Numbered from the stretch's first letter, positions 17,518-25,619 are shown. The stretch is DNA of 64,000 nucleotides from Dehalogenimonas lykanthroporepellens BL-DC-9 (GCA_000143165.1 CP002084.1:1240001-1304000); one strand, 5' to 3'. Numbers and translations are program-made. Notes: generated by a model not told the origin, from the sequence alone.

Positions 17518-19350
17518 TTGTTCAAATCTAAAATTAAAGCGCTGTCGCGTGCCCTGCCGGTGCTGTTGCTGGCGACACTGGCCTTCACCGCGACGGTAAT
17601 GCCGGTAAGCGCGGCGGCAGAAATGCAATTATTCCCCCCGTCGGGTCCAGCCGGTACACCAATTCAAGTAGGTGTTACGAATTTAACCCCCGAATCGACT
17701 TATACCCTCACTTTTTCAGGTGGATCGATCAACCAATCCACCAACGGAACGGTCCCTTCAAATGGCAACGTAGGAGTCGTGATAAACGTTCCGACTACCG
17801 CTACCCCTGGAATATATACTGTTTCCATCTTCACTAGTGCTTCCGATTTTGCTTTGGCTACCTTCCAGGTAGTTCCGTCAATAGATATCAACCTTTCGCC
17901 TACAACCGGTAACGTCGGGGACGTGGTCACGGTTACCGGGTCGGGTTTCACCCCCGGCGACCAGGTTCGCCTGTATTACAATTCGGTCGATGACGATAAC
18001 CTGATCAAGACAGTAACCGCAAATTTATCCAGCAGTAGCACACCTGGCAATATCTCCACAACGGTCACCATTCCGCCCAGCGCCCGGGGCGCTTTGAACA
18101 TTATAGCCAGAGACGTCAGCGCTTCCGCGAATACCCAACCCAAGGCTTTCGCTGTCACGCCTAAAATTACTGTCAATCCCGATTCCGGCGCTGTCGGCTC
18201 ATCGGTGACCGTAACCGGCTCCGGCTTCAGCGCTAATACCTCCGTCAGCTTCGAGTGGGACGGAAGCGCCATCTCCGGCGTGACTGCGGTTACCACCAAT
18301 GCTACCGGCAGCTTCACGAAGACTTTCAACATTCCGGCGGCTACCTCCGGCGAGCACACCATTACCGCCCGCGACGCCACGGGTCCGGCCGAGGCGGTCT
18401 ATACCGTAGCCGCCAAGATTACTCTGAACCCGACTTCCGGCACCGCCGGCAGTACGGTTTCAGTCCAGGGTAACGGTTTCCAGACCACCGGCTCCGTCAG
18501 CATCACCTACGACAACGTGGTCATGACCACCGCCACCCTGACCAACGGCACCTTCACCGCCACCTTTACCGTTCCCGGCGGCGTGGCCGGCGCTCATACC
18601 GTCCGGGCAACCGACGGCCTGAGCAATACCGCGGTAGCCACTTTCACCAGCACGCTGTCAGCCACACTCAGCCCGATAACTTCCACAGCCGCCCCCGGCC
18701 ATGTCGGGCAGGACCTGACACTGACCGGCACCGGCTTCCTGCCGACATCGGCCATCACCGCCAGCTTCGGTACCGACTCCATAGGTTCGGCAACGTCCGA
18801 CGCCACGGGCGCTTTTACCATTACCTTCAAAGCCCCGGCAGTGAACGCCGGTAGTCATACCGTGACCGTCACCGACGGCACCAACAGCCGTACCTTTACC
18901 TTCGTCATGGAAGGCAATGCCCCGGCGGCGCCGGAACTGGTGACTCCTGACGGGGTGAATAAGCCCAAACAGCCCATCATCTATGAATGGAGCGATGTGG
19001 AAGATCCTTCCGGCGTGACCTACACCCTGGAAGTGTTCACCACCCCCGAACTGAACGTCCTCATCCTCAAGAAGGAAGGGCTGACCACTTCCAGCTACAC
19101 CGCCACTGAAGAAGAAAAACTGCCCTCGGTGTCCAAGGACGCGCCCTACTATTGGCGCGTGACCGCCACCGACGGCGCGGGCAATGTCGGGACACCGGCT
19201 GAACCTATCAGCTTCACCGTCGGCTTCTCCTGGGATGACATCTTCCCCGATGATGTGCCCACCTGGGCGTGGATTACCATCGGCGTGCTCGTGGTTCTCA
19301 TCATCGGCGGCCTCATCTACTACTTCTGGCGCAGAAGTTACTCCTACTAG
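17518..19350 (+). CDS. membrane-anchored surface protein with tandem Ig-like (IPT/TIG-type) domains
   Basis: The start is TTG 17518 after CAGGAGG; TATAAT at 17468-17473 is a plausible -10. The 610-residue protein has a signal peptide (residues 1-35, 'ALPVLLLATLAFTATVMPV'), about five Ig-like repeats of ~85 residues, each beginning with a pattern like 'NPDSGAVGSSVTVTGSGF', then a fibronectin-like domain (about 470-565, 'PYYWRVTATDGAGN'). A single C-terminal transmembrane helix ('AWITIGVLVVLIIGGLIYYF') is followed by RRSYSY. It would be anchored at the membrane with most of its mass outside. It is very rich in Thr, Ser and Gly and lacks Cys. Related repeats occur in adhesins and S-layer-associated proteins; the ligand is unknown. 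Confidence 0.82.
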   Translation: MFKSKIKALSRALPVLLLATLAFTATVMPVSAAAEMQLFPPSGPAGTPIQVGVTNLTPESTYTLTFSGGSINQSTNGTVPSNGNVGVVINVPTTATPGIYTVSIFTSASDFALATFQVVPSIDINLSPTTGNVGDVVTVTGSGFTPGDQVRLYYNSVDDDNLIKTVTANLSSSSTPGNISTTVTIPPSARGALNIIARDVSASANTQPKAFAVTPKITVNPDSGAVGSSVTVTGSGFSANTSVSFEWDGSAISGVTAVTTNATGSFTKTFNIPAATSGEHTITARDATGPAEAVYTVAAKITLNPTSGTAGSTVSVQGNGFQTTGSVSITYDNVVMTTATLTNGTFTATFTVPGGVAGAHTVRATDGLSNTAVATFTSTLSATLSPITSTAAPGHVGQDLTLTGTGFLPTSAITASFGTDSIGSATSDATGAFTITFKAPAVNAGSHTVTVTDGTNSRTFTFVMEGNAPAAPELVTPDGVNKPKQPIIYEWSDVEDPSGVTYTLEVFTTPELNVLILKKEGLTTSSYTATEEEKLPSVSKDAPYYWRVTATDGAGNVGTPAEPISFTVGFSWDDIFPDDVPTWAWITIGVLVVLIIGGLIYYFWRRSYSY

Positions 19351-19368
19351 CTCCCGATAAGCTAAAAC

Positions 19369-19402
19369 AGGAAGCCCCCTCCAACGAGGGGGCTTCCTTT
19401 TA
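19369..19402 (+). terminator. strong intrinsic terminator of the surface-protein gene
   Basis: AGGAAGCCCCCT and AGGGGGCTTCCT form a perfect 12-bp stem with a 6-base loop, followed by TTTTAT. Confidence 0.92.
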
Positions 19403-19463
19403 TATTTGGATACCGATTCAGTCTGACATACAATCGAAGAATACAACTTCAAGGAGTTTCGTC

Positions 19464-19577
19464 ATGAACACCCGCAAACTTACCACCGTTTTCCTTTCGC
19501 TGACACTGGCCCTGGCTGTCACCCTGGCCGGATGCGCCGCTCTTGCCTTATTGTCCGGGGCTGGCAGTCTTCAGTGA
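19464..19577 (+). CDS. very small lipoprotein
   Basis: This 37-residue reading frame has AAGGAG (19451-19456) 7 bases before its ATG. The sequence is almost wholly a lipoprotein signal: positive start (MNTRK), a hydrophobic stretch and the lipobox 'TLAGC' at residue 24, leaving a 14-residue mature peptide. Either a real entericidin-like small lipoprotein or the stump of a longer gene; no continuing frame is obvious downstream. Confidence 0.45.
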   Translation: MNTRKLTTVFLSLTLALAVTLAGCAALALLSGAGSLQ

Positions 19578-19741
19578 ACCGCTATCGGTCCGCCAAATAG
19601 CCCCGCCCAGGTCAGCCATAGCCCCCCCCGGTTTCCGCCCGGGGAGACAGCGCGGGAGAGGCAGGAGACCGGAGCGACAGGAAACCGGAATAGTTTCATC
19701 AAAGGTTCTCTACCACATGCCGGGCAAGCTTTCGACACCGG

Positions 19742-21124
19742 TCACCGAACGCCGGAAGCGGTCCGCGGCCGGTAACATTCGGCGGCTTTGAGCACAAGCG
19801 CCAGGCTGATGAGGTAGTCATCGTGACCGGTAGCCGGATTGACGAAGAAATTCATGGTACGGTCGGCCCGGTATTCAGCTTCGGCGGTTTCCAGTTGCCG
19901 CCAGCATTCGACACTTTCCGGAGATGAATCACGGGCATACAACTCCAGCCGGCCGGTGCCGACCGAGGCCAGCAGTTGGTAGCCCAGTTCGCTTTTGGTC
20001 TTGCGGGTAAAAACGAAGGAAACGATTCGACTGCCCAGCGAACGCCTGAGCATGCCGGCCAGCGGCTGACCCAGGCCGGTGGCGTCCACCGCCAGCCGAC
20101 GCAGTTTCCAGGCACGAACCACCTCCAGCACCCGGGGGATAAGCGCCCCGCCGGGCAGGCCGGTCCAGGCGAAATGGTTGACCACCCGGAGCCGGGGTTC
20201 ACCGCCGGGTTCCGGGGTGACCGCGGCCACGGTCAGCACCGAAGAATCGGCCCCAGCACCGGCGTCACCGCCCAGGTCCAGACCACCGACATAGTTGTCG
20301 CCCGGACGGGGCAGGCGGAGCCGGGGATATTCGCCGGACATGGCCATCAGGTGCGTATCGGTGAAAAGCCCGTCACCGGCCTCGAGCGGCAGGAGGGCGT
20401 ACTGAGTGCGGAAGGTGGGATGGTTCTCGCCCAGGCGCGCCATTTCACCCTCGACGAACTTCCGGTAGAGCGGCCGGTAACCGGCCACCACCCGCCAGTC
20501 ATAGCGGAAGTGGCGGCGGAGGCCGTCGTCAGCTTCCAGCCGGAGGTTGGCGCTTTTGACCTCGTCCAGGAGACTGCCCTGCCGCCAGGGCGTGCCGTAC
20601 AGCACGGTGGTGGCGTTGGCCACGGCGGCCATCGGCCGGAAATCCCGGTCGAACTTCTCCACGGTCACATCCTGGGCCTCATCCACCTCCAGGAGGAGAT
20701 GGGCGGTGTTGCCGACAACGTTGGAACGAGGCGCCGCTGAAAGGAAGAAAGCCCGGGCTTCACCCAAACGGACAACGTAACCCCGTTCAACGGAGCTAAC
20801 GTCATTCAGTGTCCAATTGGAAAGCCGTCCGCACAGGCGACGCAGGGATATAAGCGCCTGGGGATTGAAGGTGGGAGCGCATTTGATGATGTTATACGAT
20901 TTTTGTTGGTAATAGAAAAGGAGGGATGCTTCCAGCAGGGCAGAAAGCTCATTCTTACCGCCCTGCCGGGCTATTTCCACCGAGAAAGTCAGGCCTCGAT
21001 TTTTAAAAATGCTGTCTATAACGGCTTCGTAAATCTCGGTCTGGTAAGGAAAAGGAGTGAAGGCGGTCAATGGTATGCTCCTGAAAAAACGAATGAAACG
21101 AATATTACCGCGGGCGGAGGACAT
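19742..21124 (-). CDS. phage-type terminase large subunit
   Basis: This 460-residue protein has an N-terminal ATPase with an atypical Walker A, 'EIARQGGKNELSA' (classically ARQxGKT/S; Asn replaces the Thr/Ser), 'IIKCAPTFNPQ', and Walker B 'LLLEVDEAQDV' followed by 'VLYGTPW'. The C-terminal nuclease domain shows 'VGGLDLGGDAGAGADSS' and 'RRLAVDATGLGQPLAGML', with acidic residues of the RNase H fold. Terminases package phage DNA. It is encoded 18 bases after a small-subunit-like gene, with no portal, capsid or protease genes nearby, so this is an isolated packaging pair or a domesticated remnant. Confidence 0.82.
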   Translation of the reverse strand: MSSARGNIRFIRFFRSIPLTAFTPFPYQTEIYEAVIDSIFKNRGLTFSVEIARQGGKNELSALLEASLLFYYQQKSYNIIKCAPTFNPQALISLRRLCGRLSNWTLNDVSSVERGYVVRLGEARAFFLSAAPRSNVVGNTAHLLLEVDEAQDVTVEKFDRDFRPMAAVANATTVLYGTPWRQGSLLDEVKSANLRLEADDGLRRHFRYDWRVVAGYRPLYRKFVEGEMARLGENHPTFRTQYALLPLEAGDGLFTDTHLMAMSGEYPRLRLPRPGDNYVGGLDLGGDAGAGADSSVLTVAAVTPEPGGEPRLRVVNHFAWTGLPGGALIPRVLEVVRAWKLRRLAVDATGLGQPLAGMLRRSLGSRIVSFVFTRKTKSELGYQLLASVGTGRLELYARDSSPESVECWRQLETAEAEYRADRTMNFFVNPATGHDDYLISLALVLKAAECYRPRTASGVR

Positions 21125-21142
21125 GGGCAGGCTGAAACAGGG

Positions 21143-21574
21143 TCAGCGCTCCAGCATATCCTTGACGGCGGCCGCCGGCACGGCGACACTGGCCAGCAGT
21201 TCCTTGAGGTTCTCAATAAGGGTGTGCCTGTCCTTTTTAATAACGGCGTAACGACGGCGTGCGATGACGTTGGAGAGGGTGTTGACAATCTGGAAGATCA
21301 GTTTAATGTTATCCGGATCCCGCTCCAACAAGCGGCGGATTCCGTAGCGCAGAAGAGTTATTTCCTCATCCAGGCCTTCGATTTCTTCGGCCTTAGACAA
21401 GGCTTCCATGTGTTCGGCCGGAAGGGCGCGGGCGTAGAAGCCGTGGGTGACGGCGTTGCGGTTACCGGGCTGAGCGCCACGACGGCGGGGTTTTTCCGGT
21501 TTTTCAGGGGTTTCGGTGGCGGCTTCCGGGGCGGGTTCGGGGTTGGCAGGGGTACAATCGTTTATATTATTCAT
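21143..21574 (-). CDS. terminase-small-subunit-like protein
   Basis: ATG 21574 (MNNINDCTP) is preferred over the upstream start at 21682, because a consensus promoter ends 7 bases before it. The 143-residue product has a Pro/Glu-rich N-terminus, 'RRRGAQPGNRNAVTHGFYAR' and a helical region 'GLDEEITLLRYGIRRLLERD', the layout of small terminase-associated proteins. The downstream large terminase gene supports the role. A paralogue is at 10409-10843. There is no Shine-Dalgarno sequence, which fits a leaderless mRNA. Confidence 0.68.
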   Translation of the reverse strand: MNNINDCTPANPEPAPEAATETPEKPEKPRRRGAQPGNRNAVTHGFYARALPAEHMEALSKAEEIEGLDEEITLLRYGIRRLLERDPDNIKLIFQIVNTLSNVIARRRYAVIKKDRHTLIENLKELLASVAVPAAAVKDMLER

Positions 21575-21581
21575 TGATGGT

Positions 21582-21610
21582 ATATTAGTACGCTTGTTTG
21601 GTATTGTCAA
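21582..21610 (-). promoter_or_regulatory. near-consensus promoter for a leaderless terminase operon
   Basis: On the minus strand, TTGACA (21605-21610), 17-bp spacer, TAATAT (21582-21587), then 7 bases to ATG 21574. It matches the promoter at 10373-10401 in sequence and spacing. Confidence 0.7.
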
Positions 21611-21644
21611 TAGGGAAATGGCACGCTCAGGCAGAGGCTGAGAA

Positions 21645-21975
21645 TATCTAATGACTAATATCGAAATCCTAAACAATGTCAAAATTCAAATATCAAATGA
21701 CCGAAACGGGGTACCGGGATTGCTTCGCCGTAGGCTCGCAATGACGTGGAAGGGGAAGGGCACCGGGATTGCTTCGCCGTAGGCTCGCAATGACGCCCCC
21801 TCTACCGTCACTGCGAGCGGCCGGAAGACGCGAAGCAGTCTCGGTTCAGGTGATACGGCGTTGGTACACGTCAGGCCAGGAATTAAAAGACCGGGATTGC
21901 TTCGCCGTAGGCCCGCGATGACGTGGAAGGGGAAGGGTACCGGGACTGCTGAAGGCGTAGCCTCGCAGAGACGAA
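21645..21975. repeat. cluster of dispersed repeats
   Basis: One copy of the AT-rich repeat (21645-21722) is followed by three or four partial copies of a unit containing ACCGGGATTGCTTCGCCGTA and GGCTCGCAATGACG, plus CACTGCGAGCGGCC…GCGAAGCAGTCTCGG. No gene lies between 21575 and 22097. Confidence 0.6.
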
Positions 21976-22044
21976 TCTGATAAACCTCAGTTCATGGATC
22001 TTCGGCTTGCGCCGAAGTTGACACGGATGGGAAATTACAAGAAA

Positions 22045-22074
22045 AGAGAGGGAAGCTTAAAAACCTCCCTCTCT
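22045..22074 (-). terminator. intrinsic terminator of the SHOCT-domain gene
   Basis: Read on the minus strand, AGAGAGGGA and TCCCTCTCT pair as a 9-bp stem, followed by TTTTCTTG. It is 24 bases past the stop codon. Confidence 0.75.
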
Positions 22075-22097
22075 CTGTCAGTATGACCGAACAGGTA

Positions 22098-22337
22098 TCA
22101 GTGCAGGTTTTTTCGGATGTTTTCGAACTCTTCGGCGGTGATTTCGCCCCGGGCATAGCGCTCCCTGGCGATATCGAGCGGGTCACGCCTGGCCGGAGTA
22201 CCGACGCTCACCGAGCCGTTCTTGTTGAGGGTGTAGAAACCCCAGACGATGAGTCCGATGATGATTATCCCGAACAGAAACATAAACCAGCCTCCTCCGA
22301 AGGCCCAGTCGGTCATGTGATCATGCCAGTACCACAT
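22098..22337 (-). CDS. small membrane protein with a SHOCT domain
   Basis: The 79-residue protein has AAGGAGG before its ATG. A His/Trp-rich N-terminus (MWYWHDHMTDW) leads into one transmembrane helix ('FMFLFGIIIIGLIVWGFY'), and a C-terminal SHOCT motif, 'LDIARERYARGEITAEEFENI', ends the protein. SHOCT domains are short oligomerisation modules at protein termini. It forms a single-gene unit with its own terminator. The His/Trp N-terminus might bind copper or haem; this is speculative. Confidence 0.82.
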   Translation of the reverse strand: MWYWHDHMTDWAFGGGWFMFLFGIIIIGLIVWGFYTLNKNGSVSVGTPARRDPLDIARERYARGEITAEEFENIRKNLH

Positions 22338-22472
22338 ATCGCATTCGCCTCCTTATGTTGTTTATTATAATGGTATTACTCGGATTATTCTATGACGCAA
22401 GTCACATCCGGTTAACCATGTCCCCATTATAGACGGAGAGTGTGGAGGAAATATGGAGAAATTCCGTGGATT

Positions 22473-23147
22473 TCATGAATTTTCGAACCGGGGACCGTCG
22501 ATATCGGCAACATTGTTGAAGCCGCGACTTTCCCAGTACCCCTTGAAAGAAGAATCAGTCGACAATTCGATACGGGTCACCCATTTAGCCCACTTGTATC
22601 CGTATTTGCCGACCGCACCGACCTGGAACGGGAACCCGCGGGAAGGAGGCAAGGTCAGGTCGTTGATTTTGAGTATCAACAGTATGTCATTATCCAGGAT
22701 ATAGTCCAGACTCAGCGATGTGTAGCCTTCCGGTACATCGGCAGTATAGAAAATAACGGTATCCGCGGCCGGCATTACACCCGCCATTTCCAAAACCGAG
22801 ACCAGTGACGGCCCGGTTATTTTAGCGGTGAACTCCCAGCCCTCGACACAATGCAAAGTTATCAGCCGTGATTCCTGGGGCAGGCCCAGCAAATCCTGAT
22901 AGCTGAGGCTCACGGCGTTATCGGTCAGCCCGTCAACGGTCAGGATATAGCTCTCCCGGTCGATATTCTGAGTGCCGGCAAGCGCGTTATTGCCCTGAAG
23001 CCTCATCGGGGTCAGTTCGACGCTCTGGAACTCGGTGGCTTCAACTTCACCCGCCGGGGGAACGTAATTGTCACCGCAACCGGCCAGTACCAAAACGAAC
23101 GCGGCGAAAACCGTTAGAAAAACAGGGAGTTTATTATTTTTGTTCAT
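22473..23147 (-). CDS. molybdopterin-dependent oxidoreductase (sulfite oxidase-like) lipoprotein
   Basis: The 224-residue protein has a lipoprotein signal ('FVLVLAGCGDN', Cys near residue 24) and one oxidoreductase molybdopterin-binding domain: 'YILTVDGLTDNAVSLSYQDL', the Cys that ligates Mo in 'ITLHCVEGWEFTAKITG', 'YTADVPEGYTSLSL', and the C-terminal 'GFPFQVGAVGKYGYKWAKWV'. There is no dimerisation or haem domain, so it resembles YedY/MsrP-like or SorA core enzymes exposed outside the membrane. It follows a cytochrome c gene by 11 bases, which would be its electron partner. The substrate is unknown. Confidence 0.85.
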   Translation of the reverse strand: MNKNNKLPVFLTVFAAFVLVLAGCGDNYVPPAGEVEATEFQSVELTPMRLQGNNALAGTQNIDRESYILTVDGLTDNAVSLSYQDLLGLPQESRLITLHCVEGWEFTAKITGPSLVSVLEMAGVMPAADTVIFYTADVPEGYTSLSLDYILDNDILLILKINDLTLPPSRGFPFQVGAVGKYGYKWAKWVTRIELSTDSSFKGYWESRGFNNVADIDGPRFENS

Positions 23148-23158
23148 TCATACCGTGC

Positions 23159-23638
23159 CTACTCCAAAGTTTGAAGGAATAGTATCAAATCATTCAGGTC
23201 GGCTTCGGACATCTGCCATTGGGGCATCTGATACTCCAGTTCATTACCCGCCGGGTCCAACCCGTCGGTTATCGCCTGCTTGACCGTTGCCACGGTGTAG
23301 GGTTCATGTTCTTCATGCTGACCGGTGAGTTCCGGCCAGGTGATATCGGGCACATCGAAAGACTGCATCATAAAGAATATCTGACCGCCATACCCCTGTT
23401 CCCCGTGACAGTTAACACAGGCTAACCGCATCATCGTCCCCGGGCCGCCGGTATAGGTGATAAACTCCTCAGACGTGGTTATGGAATAAAGATAAATGCT
23501 CCGGCCGTTCGCGATAGCGTCTGCGGTCGGGTCAGGGGTAACGGTGGGCTCATCGTCACCGGCAGAAGTACAGGCGCCGGCAAGCGCCAGAGAAAGAAGC
23601 AGGACAAAAACGGCCACAAAGTTCAATCGGCTTTTCAT
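23159..23638 (-). CDS. monohaem cytochrome c lipoprotein
   Basis: ATG 23638 (MKSRLNF) with GGGGAG upstream is chosen over a start at 23716. The 159-residue protein has a signal with 'LAGACTSAG', probably a lipobox, and one haem site 'CVNCHGEQGYGG'. A Met in 'YQMPQWQMSEADLNDL' near the C-terminus can be the axial ligand, as in class I cytochromes. It is the first gene of a two-gene operon with the molybdopterin oxidoreductase, a SorAB-like arrangement in which the cytochrome takes electrons from the molybdoenzyme. Confidence 0.85.
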   Translation of the reverse strand: MKSRLNFVAVFVLLLSLALAGACTSAGDDEPTVTPDPTADAIANGRSIYLYSITTSEEFITYTGGPGTMMRLACVNCHGEQGYGGQIFFMMQSFDVPDITWPELTGQHEEHEPYTVATVKQAITDGLDPAGNELEYQMPQWQMSEADLNDLILFLQTLE

Positions 23639-23829
23639 AACAGCTCCCCGAATATCGGCAGAATCAAGGCATGACCTTCCCATGCCTCCGAACCATTCTA
23701 AACCTGATATTCCCAAGATGATATAGGTAGTATTACCTGTTTTTGGAAGAACGGGGGCTTAATTGTGCGGGAAGCAAAGGGTTGGGGAAAAACTCAGCCC
23801 CTGTGCTATCATCGACGGACTGACAATAA

Positions 23830-24186
23830 ATGGAGACCTCCAAAGTGACGAACAATCGCAAAGACCTCATCAACGCCTACAAACAACGCAAGATAATCGG
23901 CGGCGTCTTCAAAGTGACCAATACCACCAACGGCCGATACCTGCTGGACAGCGCCCCCGACATCCAGGCCAGGCAGAACGCCTTCAACTTTTCAGTAACG
24001 ACCAACAACCCCTTCGACTATAAAATGAGGAAAGACTGGCAGGAGCACGGCGCCTCAGCCTTCACCTTCGAAATATTGGATACCCTTGAAAAGAAAGAGA
24101 CACAGAGCCAGGAACAGTTTATCGAAGACCTGAAGATGCTGGAAGATATCCAGGCGGATAAACTGGACTCAGGGATAAGATACTAA
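23830..24186 (+). CDS. GIY-YIG-like nuclease family protein
   Basis: The 118-residue protein has 'IIGGVFKVTNTTNGRYLLDS', which aligns with the GIY…YIG element of this nuclease fold, although the signature residues read GVF and YLL. 'DIQARQNAFNF' and 'GASAFTFEILDTLEKKETQS' match the conserved Arg helix and Glu region. The start may be ATG 23830 or GTG 23845, which has GGAG at a good distance. It overlaps the convergent flavoprotein gene by four bases. The substrate and activity are uncertain given the altered motif. Confidence 0.62.
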   Translation: METSKVTNNRKDLINAYKQRKIIGGVFKVTNTTNGRYLLDSAPDIQARQNAFNFSVTTNNPFDYKMRKDWQEHGASAFTFEILDTLEKKETQSQEQFIEDLKMLEDIQADKLDSGIRY

Positions 24187-24791
24187 AGACCCAGCGCCAG
24201 ACGCCGCACAAGCTCCCGGGCCTGCGCCAGAACCGCTGTTTCCTGTTTCACCCGACCCTTGCCGAAGACGCCGGTGACCGATAGTTCACCGGCGATGTCA
24301 TAGCCGAGGGCGGTGACGGACAGCCGCAGGGTTTCCAGGGTGAGACGCATGCCGCGGTCTTCATCACCCAATTGCTCCCCCACCGCCGCCAGCACTACCC
24401 GGCGGCCCTGCCCGGCCAGACGGCTGTGCCAGGGGCCGGGGCGGGCACGGCCGAATTCGTAATAGCAGTAGAGCCGGTCGATGAAGGCCTTCATCAGGGC
24501 GGTCATATTGTAATGGTGGATGGGAGTGACCAGTACCAGCCCGGCAGAGGCCTCCAGGAGGGGGTAGATACCGGTCATGTCGTCGGCCAGTCCGTCGCAA
24601 CGGCCTGTCTTGCGGCATTTCTCACACCCGGAACAGGATTGAAAGTTCAGATCACGCAGAAAGACGGTTTCGGTACCGGCGCCGGCCTGACCGGCCGCTT
24701 CGAGTATGGTTCGCAGAAGCACGTCGGAATTGCCGCCGGCGCGCGGGCTGGCGGAGATACCGAGAACGGCTCCGGCGTCGGGTAATCTCAT
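24183..24791 (-). CDS. iron-sulfur flavoprotein-like NADPH-dependent FMN reductase
   Basis: The 202-residue flavodoxin-fold protein starts 'AVLGISASPRAGGNSDVLL' (FMN phosphate loop) and carries 'CSGCEKCRKTGRC', a Cys-x2-Cys-x2-Cys-x5-Cys cluster that in Isf-type proteins binds [4Fe-4S]. 'LVLVTPIHHYNMTALMKAFID' and 'VVLAAVGEQ' complete the flavin site. It would move electrons between ferredoxin-like donors and an acceptor in the cytoplasm. A related gene is at 41618-42187. It is a single-gene unit. Confidence 0.85.
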   Translation of the reverse strand: MRLPDAGAVLGISASPRAGGNSDVLLRTILEAAGQAGAGTETVFLRDLNFQSCSGCEKCRKTGRCDGLADDMTGIYPLLEASAGLVLVTPIHHYNMTALMKAFIDRLYCYYEFGRARPGPWHSRLAGQGRRVVLAAVGEQLGDEDRGMRLTLETLRLSVTALGYDIAGELSVTGVFGKGRVKQETAVLAQARELVRRLALGL

Positions 24792-24923
24792 GACGCCACC
24801 ATTATAGTACGCCGGAACCCGGCTGAGCCAGCGAAATAATCAGAAATCAGCCGGAAAAACAAGCAAAACAGCACCCGTTTTCAATCTAAATCACCCTCTA
24901 CGGCGACCAGCAAATATAATTCG

Positions 24924-24964
24924 ATATCAATAAACTTGATATTATATTCTAACTTTGTTATCAT
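24924..24964 (+). promoter_or_regulatory. hsp20 promoter with overlapping palindromic operator
   Basis: TTGATA (24936-24941), 17-bp spacer, TATCAT (24959-24964). A perfect inverted repeat, ATATCAA-TAAAC-TTGATAT (24924-24942), covers the -35 box, so a dimeric repressor there would block RNA polymerase. It is neither a CIRCE nor a HAIR sequence. The leader to ATG 25110 is about 140 bases. Confidence 0.65.
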
Positions 24965-24986
24965 ACTTATCGAAGGTTGTTGAGAG

Positions 24987-25005
24987 GTATTCAGCAACTG
25001 AATAC
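24987..25005 (+). promoter_or_regulatory. second 7-5-7 inverted repeat in the hsp20 leader
   Basis: GTATTCA-GCAAC-TGAATAC is perfect and has the same 7-5-7 geometry as the operator at the -35, starting 63 bp downstream (about six helical turns). It could be a second operator or an mRNA hairpin. AAGGAGG at 25011-25017 follows without a well-placed start codon. Confidence 0.45.
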
Positions 25006-25109
25006 AGGTCAAGGAGGTGGGAGAGAAGAAGAAGTACAGGCTGTCAAAAGCAATGCGTCTGATTCACGACCACACAACACAAGGCGAATAATTCATAGGA
25101 GGTGCAGAT

Positions 25110-25571
25110 ATGGCTAACATTCAGAGATGGGATCCATTCCAGGAGTTCCGACAGATGGACCGGGCGTTGGACCGGTTGTGGCGCGGCTTCAATTTCCCGG
25201 AGGAAACGGAGCAGTGGAACATACCGATTGACGTCATCCGTAAGGACGACAAGATACTGGTCAAGGCTTCGGTGCCGGGCGTCAATCCCGACGACATCGA
25301 GGTGACGGTGGAAAACAACGTCCTGACCCTCAAAGCCGAAACCAAGCAGGAAAAGGAAACCGAGGAAGGCGGCTACCTGGTGCGTGAGCGCGCCTGGGGT
25401 TCCTTCTACCGGGCCCTGTCCCTGCCCGACACGGTGGACACCGATAAGATTAAGCCGGTGTACACCGACGGCGTCCTGACCGTCACCCTGCCTATCGCCG
25501 AGGAAAAGAAGCGGAAGCAGATCAAGGTGGCGGTGGAAAAAGGCAACACCAAGGCCATCGAAGCCAAGTAA
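25110..25571 (+). CDS. Hsp20/alpha-crystallin small heat-shock protein
   Basis: The 153-residue protein has AGGAGGTG before ATG 25110. The N-terminal arm ('RWDPFQEFRQMDRALDRLW') leads to the alpha-crystallin domain ('IPIDVIRKDDKILVKASVPG', 'DIEVTVENNVLTLKAE', 'GSFYRALSLPDTV', 'DGVLTVTLPI'). The A-x-x-x-n-G-v-L motif is seen as 'YTDGVLTVTLP'. These are ATP-independent holdases that keep unfolding proteins soluble. A dedicated promoter with palindromic sites and its own terminator make it a one-gene stress-responsive unit. Confidence 0.94.
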   Translation: MANIQRWDPFQEFRQMDRALDRLWRGFNFPEETEQWNIPIDVIRKDDKILVKASVPGVNPDDIEVTVENNVLTLKAETKQEKETEEGGYLVRERAWGSFYRALSLPDTVDTDKIKPVYTDGVLTVTLPIAEEKKRKQIKVAVEKGNTKAIEAK

Positions 25572-25591
25572 CCAGGAATCTCAGCAACGGA

Positions 25592-25619
25592 AAAGGGAGC
25601 GTGATTCGCTCCCTTTTTC
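25592..25619 (+). terminator. intrinsic terminator of hsp20
   Basis: AAAGGGAGCG and CGCTCCCTTT form a 10-bp stem with a TGATT loop, followed by a T-rich tail (TTCT). Confidence 0.88.

Noticed and set aside
25017-25091. Short frame in the hsp20 leader starting GTG 25017
   Set aside because: The GTG overlaps its own AAGGAGG, so ribosome spacing is impossible; no family resemblance.
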